The position numbers and the translations under genes were made by a program. DNA of 64,000 nt from Portibacter marinus (lineage in GTDB: Bacteria > Bacteroidota > Bacteroidia > Chitinophagales > Saprospiraceae): positions 62,001 to 126,000 of the forward strand of contig NZ_JAJNKB010000008.1 in assembly GCF_021533195.1 (NCBI RefSeq), written 5' to 3'. Shown here one piece after another: positions 8,827-18,380 of the stretch. The notes beneath the pieces are model-generated. The model saw only the letters and a list, made by a program, of their open reading frames with translations, searched no databases and was not told the origin of the DNA. How positions within the stretch are numbered: position 1 is the stretch's first letter; each line of letters begins with the position of its first letter.

Positions 8827-9975
8827 TCATAAATCTCCTTTCAGAACCTCACGTGATATGACCAGTTTTTGAATTTCGCTGGTACCTTCTCCTATTGTAC
8901 ATAGCTTAGAATCTCTATAATACTTTTCTACTGGATATTCCTTGGTGTATCCATAGCCTCCAAACACCTGAACGGCATCAGTTGCAATTTCTACACAGAT
9001 TTCCGAAGCGTAATATTTGGCCATCGCCGAAATTTTAGTCACTTTTTCTTTAGCATTCTTGAGATCAGCAGCTTGTCTGATGAGTAATTCAGCAGCTTGA
9101 ATTTTCGTAGCCATGTCTGCAAGTTTAAATGCAATGGCCTGAAATTTTGAAATAGGTTGACCAAATTGCTCCCGCTCCTTCGAATAATTGACTGCGGCTT
9201 CATATGCGCCTTTAGCAATTCCTAGCGACAAAGCAGCAATACTAATTCTCCCACCATCCAAAATACCCATGGCTTGCTTAAATCCTTTACCTACTTGCCC
9301 AATGACCTGAGATTTATGTACTCTACAGTTCTCGAAAATCATTTCAGCAGTCTCTGAAGCACGCATTCCCAACTTATTTTCCTTTTTTCCTGCTTTAAAT
9401 CCTTCAGTACCTCTTTCTACTACAAATGCAGTAATGCCGTCACTATCCAACAGTTCTCCGGTTCTTGCTAATACCACTGCAACGTCACCTGAGATGCCAT
9501 GAGTAATCCAGTTTTTAGCTCCATTTATGATATAGAAGTCGCCATCCCGCTCTGCGACTGTTTTCATCCGCATCGCATCAGAACCCGTATTGGCCTCCGT
9601 TAAACCCCAGGCACCCAGGAATTCACCTGTGGCCAATTTGGGAAGATATTTAGATTTCAATTCCTCGCTTCCATAGTATAAAATATGGCCGGTGCACAAT
9701 GAATTATGAGCAGCAACAGACAGCCCAATGGAACCACATACTTTGGAAATCTCTACAATGATATTGACATATTCGTGATACCCCAATCCAGCACCACCGT
9801 ATTTCTCAGGAACAAAAACTCCTAAAAATCCAAACCTTCCTGCCTCCTTCATCAATTCCTTGGGAAAGTATTGAGCTTCGTCCCACTCCATCACATGAGG
9901 GCCTATATGCTGTACCGCGAATTCTCTGGCACTTTCCGTGATCATCTGTAGATCCTCTAACATTAATTCTTGCAT
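8827..9975 (-). CDS. Acyl-CoA dehydrogenase
   Basis: This is a 382-residue flavoenzyme that introduces the alpha-beta double bond into acyl-CoA, passing electrons to ETF. Family signatures include [14 protein letters not shown] for FAD/substrate binding, [20 protein letters not shown] near the C-terminus, and [16 protein letters not shown] containing the catalytic Glu of the I-x-E-G-T pattern. The length is typical of short/branched or short-chain acyl-CoA dehydrogenases. It is convergent with trmN6. A TAAATTTG box lies about 18 bases upstream of its ATG, suggesting its own promoter. Confidence 0.93.
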   Translation of the reverse strand: MQELMLEDLQMITESAREFAVQHIGPHVMEWDEAQYFPKELMKEAGRFGFLGVFVPEKYGGAGLGYHEYVNIIVEISKVCGSIGLSVAAHNSLCTGHILYYGSEELKSKYLPKLATGEFLGAWGLTEANTGSDAMRMKTVAERDGDFYIINGAKNWITHGISGDVAVVLARTGELLDSDGITAFVVERGTEGFKAGKKENKLGMRASETAEMIFENCRVHKSQVIGQVGKGFKQAMGILDGGRISIAALSLGIAKGAYEAAVNYSKEREQFGQPISKFQAIAFKLADMATKIQAAELLIRQAADLKNAKEKVTKISAMAKYYASEICVEIATDAVQVFGGYGYTKEYPVEKYYRDSKLCTIGEGTSEIQKLVISREVLKGDL

Positions 9976-9992
9976 ACTCCTTATTTCTCGAT

Positions 9993-10000
9993 CAAATTTA
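9993..10000 (-). promoter_or_regulatory. Candidate -7 promoter element for the acyl-CoA dehydrogenase gene
   Basis: Read on the minus strand the bases are TAAATTTG, an exact TAnnTTTG match, 18 bases before the ATG at 9975. I see no clear -33 TTG at the expected spacing, so this is a partial match only. Confidence 0.4.
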
Positions 10001-10035
10001 ATAAGAATAACAGCATAACCTAAAGCTTGTTTATA

Positions 10036-11316
10036 TTAGAAATCATATTTATCCTTCCACAAAGATTTTAAGCGTTCTGCAATTCTATTTTCTGAAGCAT
10101 TTTCCCCTGGTTTGTAAAAGTTGTAATGCTCCAAACTTTCAGGTAGGAATTCGGTGGCAATGAAGTTTTTCTCATAGCTGTGGGCATATTTGTAGTCTTG
10201 ACCATATCCGATAGATTTCATCAATGTTGTCGGCGCATTGCGAAGACTCAATGGTATAGAAAGATCACCACTTTTCCTGACTTCGGACTGGGCATTTTTG
10301 ATGGCTTCATAGGTCGAGTTGCTCTTAGGGGATGCTGCCAAATAAACTGCCGTTTGGCTCATAATAATCCGCGCCTCTGGAAGACCTACAGCCTGGATGG
10401 CCTGAAAACAGGAAGTTGCCATCAACAGTGCATTGGGATTAGCTAGCCCGATGTCCTCACTTGCGGAAATCATCATTCGACGACCGATAAATTTGATATC
10501 TTCTCCACCTTCAATCATTCTGGCCAGGTAGTACACTGTCGCATTGGGGTCGCTGCCTCTGATCGATTTAATAAAGGCTGAAATAATATCATAGTGCTGT
10601 TCTCCGCCCTTGTCATATCTTGCAAGGTTGTTTTGCACTGCATTCGCTACGACATCGTCTGTGATGATAATATTTTCATTTTTCTGGAACTGATCGATGC
10701 TTAATTCAAGTGCATTCAAAAGTTTTCTGGCGTCTCCTCCTGAAATTCTAAGTAGTGCGTCAAAAGATTCGATCTTGACGTCCTTGCTCTTTATAAATTC
10801 GTCTTTTGCAAGCGCTTCAGTAACGATCAACTTTAATTCCTCTTGACTCAGAGGTTCCAGTATGTAAACTTGTGACCGGCTGATAAGCGCGGGTATGACT
10901 TCGAATGAAGGATTTTCAGTGGTTGCTCCTATCAAGGTGACGATTCCTTTTTCCACAGCGTTAAGCAAAGCATCTTGTTGAGATTTTGAAAATCTGTGGA
11001 TTTCGTCAATAAATAAAATGGGGTTGGGATTACCGAAGAATTGTTGCTTTTTAGCCTTTTCAATGGTTTCACGAATGTCTTTCACCCCAGAATTAATGGC
11101 ACTCAAAGCATGAAATGGTCGCTCTAATGAATGGGCAATTATATTGGCCAATGTGGTCTTTCCGGTCCCAGGTGGACCCCATAGTATCATGGATGGAACT
11201 CTACCCGATTCTACTGACTTTCTTAAAACGCCGTTTTTCCCTACTAAATGATTCTGACCGATGTATTGATCCAAATTTTTCGGCCGCATTCTTTCAGCTA
11301 GGGGAATATTATACAT
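10036..11316 (-). CDS. rarA: Replication-associated recombination protein A (RarA/MgsA AAA ATPase)
   Basis: This is a 426-residue clamp-loader-like AAA+ ATPase. It opens with LAERMRPKNLDQYIGQNHLVG, has Walker A GPPGTGKTT near 46-54, Walker B ILFIDEIHR near 99, and sensor 1 LIGATTENPSFE. The C-terminal half carries the RarA-specific segments GGEDIKFIGRRMMISASEDIGLANP and NAPTTLMKSIGYGQDYKYAH. RarA acts at stalled replication forks. It lies 9 bases downstream of the DUF2214 gene and is probably transcribed from the promoter upstream of that gene. Confidence 0.95.
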   Translation of the reverse strand: MYNIPLAERMRPKNLDQYIGQNHLVGKNGVLRKSVESGRVPSMILWGPPGTGKTTLANIIAHSLERPFHALSAINSGVKDIRETIEKAKKQQFFGNPNPILFIDEIHRFSKSQQDALLNAVEKGIVTLIGATTENPSFEVIPALISRSQVYILEPLSQEELKLIVTEALAKDEFIKSKDVKIESFDALLRISGGDARKLLNALELSIDQFQKNENIIITDDVVANAVQNNLARYDKGGEQHYDIISAFIKSIRGSDPNATVYYLARMIEGGEDIKFIGRRMMISASEDIGLANPNALLMATSCFQAIQAVGLPEARIIMSQTAVYLAASPKSNSTYEAIKNAQSEVRKSGDLSIPLSLRNAPTTLMKSIGYGQDYKYAHSYEKNFIATEFLPESLEHYNFYKPGENASENRIAERLKSLWKDKYDF

Positions 11317-11325
11317 TTTCCTTTT

Positions 11326-11763
11326 CTAAAAAGAAATTCCACGAGCCATTAGAACAGCTAGAAATGGAATAATAAACAAAAGCAAAATCTCAATTCGTAA
11401 ATACATAAATATGCGCTTGGGCACGACCACAATCTCATCGGGATCTCCTTTTCTATTCTTAATAAAGAATATAGTGGGAAATATTGAAAGTATACCCAGT
11501 ACTATAAATAAAGTAAATTTAGTGTGCATTACTGGATTGGTGGTATAGAACTCTGCACCTTTACCTACCCCAAACCACATCGTCAGCCCTGTAATCACGA
11601 TCAAAATAGCAGCAACACCATAGATTGCATCAAGGATTGATAATTTCTTGATCACTCGCCTTGGAAGTTCCTTTGCAAGAAGCATATGTTCAGAGACCAG
11701 GGCACCTGCTACTGTTATGATAGATATGAAGTGTAAATATCGAATCAATAGTTCTAAAGTCAT
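11326..11763 (-). CDS. DUF2214-like integral membrane protein
   Basis: This is a 145-residue protein with four hydrophobic helices, at about 8-25, 45-63, 83-102 and 124-141. His11 (YLHFISIITVAGA) sits in the first helix and HTKFTLFIVLG in the third. The pattern fits DUF2214, a small predicted membrane family of unknown function related to other four-helix, possibly haem-binding, proteins. It precedes rarA by 9 bases, and a well-spaced promoter lies directly upstream. The functional link with RarA is unknown. Confidence 0.7.
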   Translation of the reverse strand: MTLELLIRYLHFISIITVAGALVSEHMLLAKELPRRVIKKLSILDAIYGVAAILIVITGLTMWFGVGKGAEFYTTNPVMHTKFTLFIVLGILSIFPTIFFIKNRKGDPDEIVVVPKRIFMYLRIEILLLFIIPFLAVLMARGISF

Positions 11764-11781
11764 TTTTCAGTTTTATAAATA

Positions 11782-11813
11782 CAAAGTTAGTTTTGAAAAC
11801 TTAAAAGTGCAAA
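11782..11813 (-). promoter_or_regulatory. Bacteroidota-type promoter for DUF2214-rarA
   Basis: On the minus strand TTTG (11813-11810) is followed after exactly 20 bases by TAACTTTG (11789-11782). This matches the Bacteroidota sigma consensus of a TTTG -33 element and a TAnnTTTG -7 element. The ATG at 11763 lies 18 bases beyond the -7 box. Confidence 0.6.
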
Positions 11814-11886
11814 ATAAAACCAAGCACTATGATATCTTTATGAAATTTATTCTAACAGTTTGCCTAGGTCAATTTTATATGAGCCA

Positions 11887-12558
11887 ATGAATGCCGAAGA
11901 TTTCAGTAGCATAGAGCGTTTATTTATAGAAAATCAAAACTTGAAGAAAGCTGAGAAAATGGCTGACTATATGAAAGGACATTTTCAATTTTTAGGTATC
12001 TCTGCTCCAGAACGCAAGGAATTGCTGAGAGAAGTTTTTCAGGGATTTAACTGGAATCGTAAGGAATTATTAGAATTTGCACAGCATTCCTGGGGATCTC
12101 AATACAGAGAATTGCAATATGCGGGCTTGGATTACTTAATGAAGTACCGTAAAAAGCTAATTATAGAGGATATTAAATTTCTGGAAATTTTAGTAAAAAC
12201 CAATTCATGGTGGGATACAGTAGATGGATTGGCAGTTCATCCCATAGGTCACCTGTTAATCAAAGATAAAACGACAAAAAAGAAGTTTATTACTAAATGG
12301 TCAGATTCGACAAATATGTGGCTGCGTAGAACGGCTATCATCGCTCAATTGAAATATAAAGAAGAAGTAGACAGGGAGCTTATGGAAATGGCGATATTAA
12401 AAGCCAATGGCACAAAGGAATTTTTTCTGAATAAAGCCATCGGGTGGATGTTAAGAGAGTTCTCTAAGACTGATCCAGAATATGTTCAGGTATTTTGCGA
12501 GCAAAATGAATTGAGTAATTTAAGCGAACGAGAAGCCTTGCGACTAGTAAAAAAATAG
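11887..12558 (+). CDS. DNA alkylation repair protein (AlkD-like HEAT repeat)
   Basis: This 223-residue protein is built of helical HEAT-like repeats. Motifs of the AlkD family are LGISAPERKELLREV near the N-terminus, NSWWDTVDGLAVHPIG with the catalytic-type Asp, MWLRRTAIIAQLKYK, and FFLNKAIGWMLREFSKTDPEYV. AlkD-type glycosylases remove bulky or positively charged N3/N7-alkylpurines. ATG at 11887 is preferred to an in-frame TTG at 11860 because homology-like sequence begins after it. The stop codon sits inside a hairpin that also serves the opposite strand. Confidence 0.88.
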   Translation: MNAEDFSSIERLFIENQNLKKAEKMADYMKGHFQFLGISAPERKELLREVFQGFNWNRKELLEFAQHSWGSQYRELQYAGLDYLMKYRKKLIIEDIKFLEILVKTNSWWDTVDGLAVHPIGHLLIKDKTTKKKFITKWSDSTNMWLRRTAIIAQLKYKEEVDRELMEMAILKANGTKEFFLNKAIGWMLREFSKTDPEYVQVFCEQNELSNLSEREALRLVKK

Positions 12559-12589
12559 GAAGTACTTGGTAAATTCAATACTTCCTATT
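12549..12589 (-). terminator. Rho-independent terminator for the kinase/LytTR/93-aa operon
   Basis: AATAGGAAGTA (12554-12564) pairs perfectly with TACTTCCTATT (12579-12589) across a 14-base loop. On the minus strand the hairpin is followed directly by a run of seven T, so it ends transcripts coming from the 12756-16857 genes. On the plus strand it is followed by A residues and should work poorly. Confidence 0.65.
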
Positions 12590-12628
12590 AAAAAAATCTC
12601 ACTACGTTACTTTTTTGGTTTTAAAGAT

Positions 12629-12672
12629 GCAGTCACGTGTCTCGGGGGAAATTGGTTGAGCCACGCGACTGC
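12629..12672. other. GC-rich extended hairpin in convergent intergenic region
   Basis: GCAGTC (12629-12634) pairs with GACTGC (12667-12672), CGTG (12636-12639) with CACG (12662-12665), and CTC (12641-12643) with GAG (12658-12660). Single-base mismatches separate the blocks, and a 14-base loop GGGGGAAATTGGTT closes the structure. No T run follows on either strand, so it is not a simple terminator. It lies in the 3' untranslated region of the 93-aa gene, upstream of the terminator. It could be a structured 3' end, a small RNA or a protein-binding site; function unknown. Confidence 0.45.
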
Positions 12673-12755
12673 TATTCGGGAAAACTGCTTTCTAATTGGT
12701 TTCCTGTGTTATGCAGATTTAATATAAGTTTTCCATAAAATATTAACATGCCCTG

Positions 12756-13037
12756 TTAGATTTTTTGAAAAACATTAAAAAAATCTCCATCGTCCAATAG
12801 GTCATGTACCAAATCAAACATTGAATCTTCATTGATTTCGTCCACCACTAATGAACTGGGTAGATATAGATAATTCAAAGAAGCATTGGCCTCTCTTCCG
12901 TTTCTTAGTTGCTCTAACAATACATCGATCTTATGAATCCTTGCAATAAAAGATTCCTTCTCTTCATTTTGAATCACAATATCTGCGGAGTTCAGATTAT
13001 GATCGAAATTGATAATTTGTATAGAACTTACAGTCAT
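12756..13037 (-). CDS. Hypothetical protein, 93 aa
   Basis: This is an acidic small protein with no signal peptide or membrane segment and no family I recognise. The N-terminal half (MTVSSIQIINFDHNLNSADIV) alternates hydrophobic residues like a beta-sheet edge. The C-terminal part (EDSMFDLVHDLLDDGDFFNVFQKI) looks helical and acidic. It lies 75 bases downstream of the LytTR response regulator in the same direction and shares the downstream terminator, so it is probably the last gene of that operon. Confidence 0.6.
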   Translation of the reverse strand: MTVSSIQIINFDHNLNSADIVIQNEEKESFIARIHKIDVLLEQLRNGREANASLNYLYLPSSLVVDEINEDSMFDLVHDLLDDGDFFNVFQKI

Positions 13038-13112
13038 GCTTCTAAGTTAATGAAAGCAACTGCACCCTTTTATCGATATTTGACTAACGGTAGGGTTGAG
13101 AGTATCATCGGC

Positions 13113-13853
13113 TTAAATTTTTGCCAATTGCTCTAAAAAGTCTTGTTTCCTCCTTCTGGCAATGGGAACAACAGAATTGTCGTCCATCGTGATGGTGCCT
13201 TCTTTAAGATACTTTTTGATTTTTGATAGATTAATGATGTGTGATTTATGAACGGCGTAAAAGCCAAAGGGTTCCAGTAGCTTTAGAAATTCACCGATAT
13301 TGTAGGAGCTGATAATGTTTCTGCCCTGACTGCTAACGACTTTTGTACACTTTTGTAAGCCTTCACATCTTATGATTTCATCAAGTCTTAAGAACTCATA
13401 GCCTTGCATGGTGGGGATGCCTATCTTCTTATTGGTATTGCTATGGATGAGATTCTCAAGTAGTTGTCTGTTTCTCTCCTTGGATTTCTTTTGATTTATT
13501 TTTTCTTGAGCATTATTGACTGCTAATCTTAAATCATCATCATCCACCGGTTTCATGACATACCCAATGGCACTAAACTGAATAGCTTGTATCGCATAAT
13601 TTTGATATCCGGTTACAAAGATGATCTCGAAGTCCAGATTTGTCGATGCCCTTAATACATCAAATCCGGACTTGACAGGCATTTCTATGTCTAAGAAAAC
13701 CAAATCTATCTCATTGCCTGACAGAAAGTTGACTGCTTCTTCGGGATCATTGATCTTCTTAACTATTCTGATATTGAAGTTGAGTTCTTTAATCTTTATA
13801 GAGAGTACTTCGGCAGCTTTTCTTTCATCATCTATGATTACGGCATCAATCAT
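13113..13853 (-). CDS. LytTR-type response regulator
   Basis: This is a 246-residue two-component regulator. The receiver domain spans about 1-120, with acidic pocket IIDDE (7-10), phosphoacceptor Asp55 in LVFLDIEMP, and the conserved Lys in YVMKPVDD. The LytTR DNA-binding domain spans about 145-246 (FLRLDEIIRCEGL, YAVHKSHIINLSKIKKYLKEG, VPIARRRKQDFLEQL). It binds direct repeats in target promoters when phosphorylated. Its start overlaps the end of the sensor kinase gene by 8 bases, so the two form a cognate pair. Confidence 0.94.
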   Translation of the reverse strand: MIDAVIIDDERKAAEVLSIKIKELNFNIRIVKKINDPEEAVNFLSGNEIDLVFLDIEMPVKSGFDVLRASTNLDFEIIFVTGYQNYAIQAIQFSAIGYVMKPVDDDDLRLAVNNAQEKINQKKSKERNRQLLENLIHSNTNKKIGIPTMQGYEFLRLDEIIRCEGLQKCTKVVSSQGRNIISSYNIGEFLKLLEPFGFYAVHKSHIINLSKIKKYLKEGTITMDDNSVVPIARRRKQDFLEQLAKI

Positions 13854-16800
13854 TGCTTTTGAACATTTTAGGGATGGTTATAATCACCTCTGTTCCAAGG
13901 GAGTAACCTTCTTTTGATTTCAAATCTTTATAAATGATGTTGCTGTCCATATTCTTTTCAGACTTTAAAAGTTTCAGCCTTTCCTCGATTATCTCAGTTG
14001 CTCTCGAAATATGCTTTTTAAGTGAATTTTTCTTTATCTGAGCAGCTTTTTCTCGACCTATTCCATTGTCCCTAATAATGATCTTAATATTTTGACCATC
14101 TGGAACAGCAATGATTTCTAAGAGTCCTTTGCCACTTCTTTTGTGATACAGACCATGATTGATAGCATTTTCAACGAATGGCTGCAGAAGCATTGAAGGC
14201 AACACCAAATTATTGTGATCTAATCTATCGTCAAGATTAAAAGTATAATCAAACTTATCTTCAAATCTCAACTTTTCCAACATTAGATAGAGCTCAAGAA
14301 GTTTTTGCTCTTCAGCAAAACTGATGAATTTGGCTTTCGAAGACTCGAGAAACATTCTCATTAATTTAGCAAATTTAGTTAGATATTTTTCTGCTTTCTT
14401 TTTCTCATTGGTCTGTAGATATAATAAAATGGCTCCAAGTGAATTGAAGATAAAGTGGGGATTCATTTGAGACCTTAAAGCTTGTAACTCTAGTTCTGCC
14501 ATTTTCACTTCATTTTCTCTTCTTTCCTTTTCAATTTTTTTGTTGAAATCAATAATTCTGTTAGCGATGATATAGCTAATGAATCCGATGATCAGAACGA
14601 TAGCCATACCGAGCAAAAGTCCTTTGTAATTTCTTTTTGACTGCACAGTAAAAACAAGTTCCTGATCGTTGACCAAATGATTCGACGGAAGTAATTTTAA
14701 CTCCATTTGCTTAAAATTCGGACTTTCTATGATCACTTTATCTTGCCTAACCTCATACGATAAGTCTCTAGGTGTGGTGATCACCCTCACGGCAGGATTA
14801 TCTTCACGTGTGTACTTATAGAAGTCATTGACATGGACTGTAAATTCAAGCATTTCAGCATCCGCGGGCACTTTGAATGCAGAATTGCTTACTTTTTGAA
14901 TGACAGTCTCTCCATCCTTAATATAGGTGATTTGAGGGACATTGAGAACTGCAGACTCAGGTGAATACAATACTTTTTCAGGTATGACTTCGACTACACC
15001 GTTAATGGTACCGTATAACATTCTACCATTACTAAGAACAATGGAGGCATTGGTGTTTAACTCGTAGGAAGGCAATCCGTCATATTCTCTGAAATACCTT
15101 ACATATCGGTAGTCTGGGTCTAATATATTTAATCCGTTTCCTGTACCTACCCAAAAAAAGCCTTTATCATCTTCAAGTACACTATAAACCTGATTACTGG
15201 ATAAGCCCCTCTGTTCATTGACCTCCATTATGACATTGAGAGAACTATCTATAAAAACTATGCCCTTACCTATGGTACATACAGCAAACCCTTGACTGGT
15301 TTTAGCAATGGTTTGTACCTGTACATCAGGCACGATCGTTTTAAAGGTTTGATCTGTTATATGATATTGAAGTAATCGTTTAGAGGTTGCAATCAATAAT
15401 TCTTCTTCATTCAAATAAATAAATTTCCGAGTCCTCTCACCGGCCAGATGGAGAATGGTATCTTGTACTAGCCTGGTTGCAGTATTGAGTTGAAAGAGAT
15501 ATGAATTATTGGTAAGGCTTGAACTTACCGTTATGATTTCCTTGTCACTTCTCTCAAAATACATAACGGGATAATCAAAATCATATTGAAAGATTGTCTC
15601 CTTCTTATAGTTATATTGATACAATACACCTTTCCGATCATCCGTATATCCACTAATCCATAAATGGCCATCCAGAGCATCATACTTGACATTGAGATTA
15701 TTAAGCAATTTTGAAGAGATGGGAAGGGATTCTGGTTGCCGTTCTCCTGTAAACTTAAAAATGCCTTTATTTTCTTTGACATAATATACATCACCTTCTG
15801 GTACCTGCGCGAAGGACATTATGACATTTCCAAAACCTCTGTTAGTCGAAGCATTTTGATGATAACTATTAATACCAGGGTTCTTTAGTTCAATATAAAA
15901 GACTCCTAAATGAGAGCCTAAAAGCAATTTGTCTTCAATATCTTCAAGGTAAATATCGGTATAGGTATCATTAATCAAAACCAGTTCATTCCATTCCTGG
16001 ATGGAATCTCCTTCCATTACTCCTGGTAATTCAGAATGTAAAAAGGATTTTGAAAGGGCGATAAATATTTTCCCATTCCTGTCCTTTTCTGCAAAAGCTA
16101 GCTTTTCATTCTCTGTTAAGGTAGTCAAAATTCCGTCTTTGTACCTGAAGGTGCCATTCCTTCGCGGAAAAGAGAAAAGTAAGTCATCAGGACTTAGATA
16201 TTCTGAAGTAGGTGTGCTATTGATTTCCCTAAAACGATCAGGAAGAGAATGCGAAATTTGCTTTTTACCTTTGATTTCGAAAAGCTCGTCTTTTTCGGTC
16301 ATGAGCAGATACCCACCAGGTACTTTAAGTATGTTCAGCACTTCGTTGTCGGAACGAAATTGGAACTCATCGGATTTAGCAAAATCTGAATAGTTGGTCG
16401 ATTCATAAACCAGATATCGATCACTGATCCTAAAGTATAGGTATAGTTTTTTATCGATAAAATTCACATCAAAGATCTGATGGTCATTCATACTGGGTAT
16501 ATTCAACTCAAGGGGAAATATCGCTTTGGCTTCTGTATCAACGATAAAAATTTCGGACGAGTGAGAAATAAGCAGAATCCTATTGTCAGCTATGCAATTA
16601 AAATATTTCGGCTGATCAACAGTATGGGGTATCTGACCACTGACATATCTACCATCAAATTGTTGGATTACTGAATTTTCAAGAAACCAGAATAAACCAC
16701 TGCTGTCTCTATCGATTCGATTAACTTGACGATCTTTCAAGTAGCTATCTACGCTGATGTTTGCGTAAAAAGTTATGGGAGACTGGCATCGACCAGTCTC

Positions 16801-16857
16801 CCATAGTATCAAATTAAAAATTGCTATTAAGATTAATATGATGTGCTTACTCACCAT
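13846..16857 (-). CDS. Two-component propeller sensor histidine kinase (LytS/His_kinase type)
   Basis: This is a 1003-residue membrane sensor. It has a signal peptide (about 1-25) and a long periplasmic beta-propeller region with repeats such as DDKGFFWVGTGNGLNILDP. Then come a Y_Y_Y-like beta-sandwich (about 650-740), one membrane helix (747-767) and a coiled linker. The kinase domain has the phosphoacceptor His801 in MNPHFIFNSL, an N-box PFVENAINHGLYH near 892-904, and DNGIG near 931. This architecture senses periplasmic, often carbohydrate, signals. Unlike hybrid PUL regulators it passes the signal to a separate LytTR protein. It is divergent from the M24/DUF5060/TonB-receptor cluster. Confidence 0.93.
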   Translation of the reverse strand: MVSKHIILILIAIFNLILWETGRCQSPITFYANISVDSYLKDRQVNRIDRDSSGLFWFLENSVIQQFDGRYVSGQIPHTVDQPKYFNCIADNRILLISHSSEIFIVDTEAKAIFPLELNIPSMNDHQIFDVNFIDKKLYLYFRISDRYLVYESTNYSDFAKSDEFQFRSDNEVLNILKVPGGYLLMTEKDELFEIKGKKQISHSLPDRFREINSTPTSEYLSPDDLLFSFPRRNGTFRYKDGILTTLTENEKLAFAEKDRNGKIFIALSKSFLHSELPGVMEGDSIQEWNELVLINDTYTDIYLEDIEDKLLLGSHLGVFYIELKNPGINSYHQNASTNRGFGNVIMSFAQVPEGDVYYVKENKGIFKFTGERQPESLPISSKLLNNLNVKYDALDGHLWISGYTDDRKGVLYQYNYKKETIFQYDFDYPVMYFERSDKEIITVSSSLTNNSYLFQLNTATRLVQDTILHLAGERTRKFIYLNEEELLIATSKRLLQYHITDQTFKTIVPDVQVQTIAKTSQGFAVCTIGKGIVFIDSSLNVIMEVNEQRGLSSNQVYSVLEDDKGFFWVGTGNGLNILDPDYRYVRYFREYDGLPSYELNTNASIVLSNGRMLYGTINGVVEVIPEKVLYSPESAVLNVPQITYIKDGETVIQKVSNSAFKVPADAEMLEFTVHVNDFYKYTREDNPAVRVITTPRDLSYEVRQDKVIIESPNFKQMELKLLPSNHLVNDQELVFTVQSKRNYKGLLLGMAIVLIIGFISYIIANRIIDFNKKIEKERRENEVKMAELELQALRSQMNPHFIFNSLGAILLYLQTNEKKKAEKYLTKFAKLMRMFLESSKAKFISFAEEQKLLELYLMLEKLRFEDKFDYTFNLDDRLDHNNLVLPSMLLQPFVENAINHGLYHKRSGKGLLEIIAVPDGQNIKIIIRDNGIGREKAAQIKKNSLKKHISRATEIIEERLKLLKSEKNMDSNIIYKDLKSKEGYSLGTEVIITIPKMFKSND

Positions 16858-17037
16858 AAATTTTCACCACATTCTATATTAAAGAATGGAATTTTGGGGC
16901 TATGGTGAATACAATTAAACATTATAAATATACGATATCTGTTTTTAGCTAGATTAAAGTTTTGATCTTAGGTTGAATATAAAGAATTTAAGGTCTTATA
17001 TAAGAATGAAAGGTTTTTAAATATATTTACCGGTCGT

Positions 17038-18378
17038 ATGAAAAAGATAATTATTCTATTAATTCTGACTTCCTCCATTTGGGCTGAAGCTCAAATGCCC
17101 GTAATCTTTGATGAAAAAGAGAGAGCGAGGATTATCGACGAGATTTTGGAGGAGAGATTTGAAAAGGTCTTGCCTGAACTGATGCGTAAACATGATATTC
17201 AGATGTGGATTGTAATTTCGCGAGAATATAATGAAGATCCACTCTTAAAGACTATGCTTCCATCTACATGGTTGTCTGCCAGGAGGCGAACCATTTTGAT
17301 GTTTTACGATCCCGGTAAAGGTCAGGAAATTGAGAAGATTGCCATAGCGCGCTATGATGTAGGAAGCTTGCTAAAAGGAAGCTGGGATAAGAATGTAAAT
17401 CCTGACCAGTGGGATGCTTTAATTAAAATAATAGAAGATCGAAATCCCAAAAACATAGGATTAAATATCTCTGGGGATTTTGGGTTATCTGATGGCTTGG
17501 TTTATACGGAGTACCAACAGTTTATGGCAGCACTGCCAGAACAATACCATCAGAAAGTCATTTCAGCCGAACCATTGGCCATCAGCTGGCTTGAAACCAG
17601 GTCTGACAAAGAATTGGAGATCTATCCAATGATTTGTAGAATAGGTCACGAAATCATTAATGAAGGTCTTTCCGAAAAAGTGATACACCCGGGTTTGACA
17701 GCTACGGAGGATGTAGTGTGGTGGTTGAGAGATCGAGTGCGTGAGCTAGGGTTAGATACCTGGTTTCATCCGACTGTCTCTCTGCAAAGGGCAGATCCGG
17801 AGAATTTTGACCATCTAAGAACATTTTCTAAACGACCTGAGAGACAGATTATCGAAGAAGGAGATTTATTGCATGTGGATTTTGGGATCACCTACTTAAG
17901 ATTGAGTACTGATCAGCAACAACATTTTTATGTTTTAAAGAAGAACGAAAAGCAGGTTCCACAATTTCTTGTTCAAGCGTTTGACCGTAGCAACCGTTTA
18001 CAAGATATCCTGACCTCTAATTTTAAGGAAGGGAGAACAGGAAACGAAATTTTAGAACTCAGTCTTGAACAAGCCAAGAAGGAAGGACTAAACGCCAGTA
18101 TATATACCCATCCAATAGGTCTGCATGGACACGCTGCGGGACCTACTATTGGGATGTGGGATCAACAACAAGGTGTTCCCGGTCGGGGAGATTATCCGTT
18201 GTACAATAACACTGCATATAGTATCGAGCTCAATACTTCTACAGAAATACCTGAATGGAATAAAGTCATCAGAATCATGCTGGAAGAGGATGGCTATTTT
18301 AGTGACGGTGCCTTTTATTACATCGATGGCAGACAGAAAGAGATCCAAACCATACCTAGAAAACCCAGTCAATATTAG
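17038..18378 (+). CDS. Secreted M24-family metallopeptidase (Xaa-Pro peptidase-like)
   Basis: This is a 446-residue protein with signal peptide MKKIIILLILTSSIWAEA. The N-terminal creatinase-like domain (about 30-190) is followed by a pita-bread M24 domain. Dimetal ligands fit Asp in HVDFGITY, Asp in STDQQQ, His in HPIGLHGHAAGP, Glu in YSIELN and Glu in MLEEDGYF. It probably cleaves proline-containing or modified dipeptides in the periplasm. It leads a same-strand cluster with a DUF5060 protein (2 bases on), a TonB receptor and a sugar isomerase. Confidence 0.9.
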   Translation: MKKIIILLILTSSIWAEAQMPVIFDEKERARIIDEILEERFEKVLPELMRKHDIQMWIVISREYNEDPLLKTMLPSTWLSARRRTILMFYDPGKGQEIEKIAIARYDVGSLLKGSWDKNVNPDQWDALIKIIEDRNPKNIGLNISGDFGLSDGLVYTEYQQFMAALPEQYHQKVISAEPLAISWLETRSDKELEIYPMICRIGHEIINEGLSEKVIHPGLTATEDVVWWLRDRVRELGLDTWFHPTVSLQRADPENFDHLRTFSKRPERQIIEEGDLLHVDFGITYLRLSTDQQQHFYVLKKNEKQVPQFLVQAFDRSNRLQDILTSNFKEGRTGNEILELSLEQAKKEGLNASIYTHPIGLHGHAAGPTIGMWDQQQGVPGRGDYPLYNNTAYSIELNTSTEIPEWNKVIRIMLEEDGYFSDGAFYYIDGRQKEIQTIPRKPSQY

Positions 18379-18380
18379 CT

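Noticed and set aside
12629-12672. Rho-independent terminator
   Set aside because: The hairpin has no T tract on either strand, and a better terminator is at 12549-12589.
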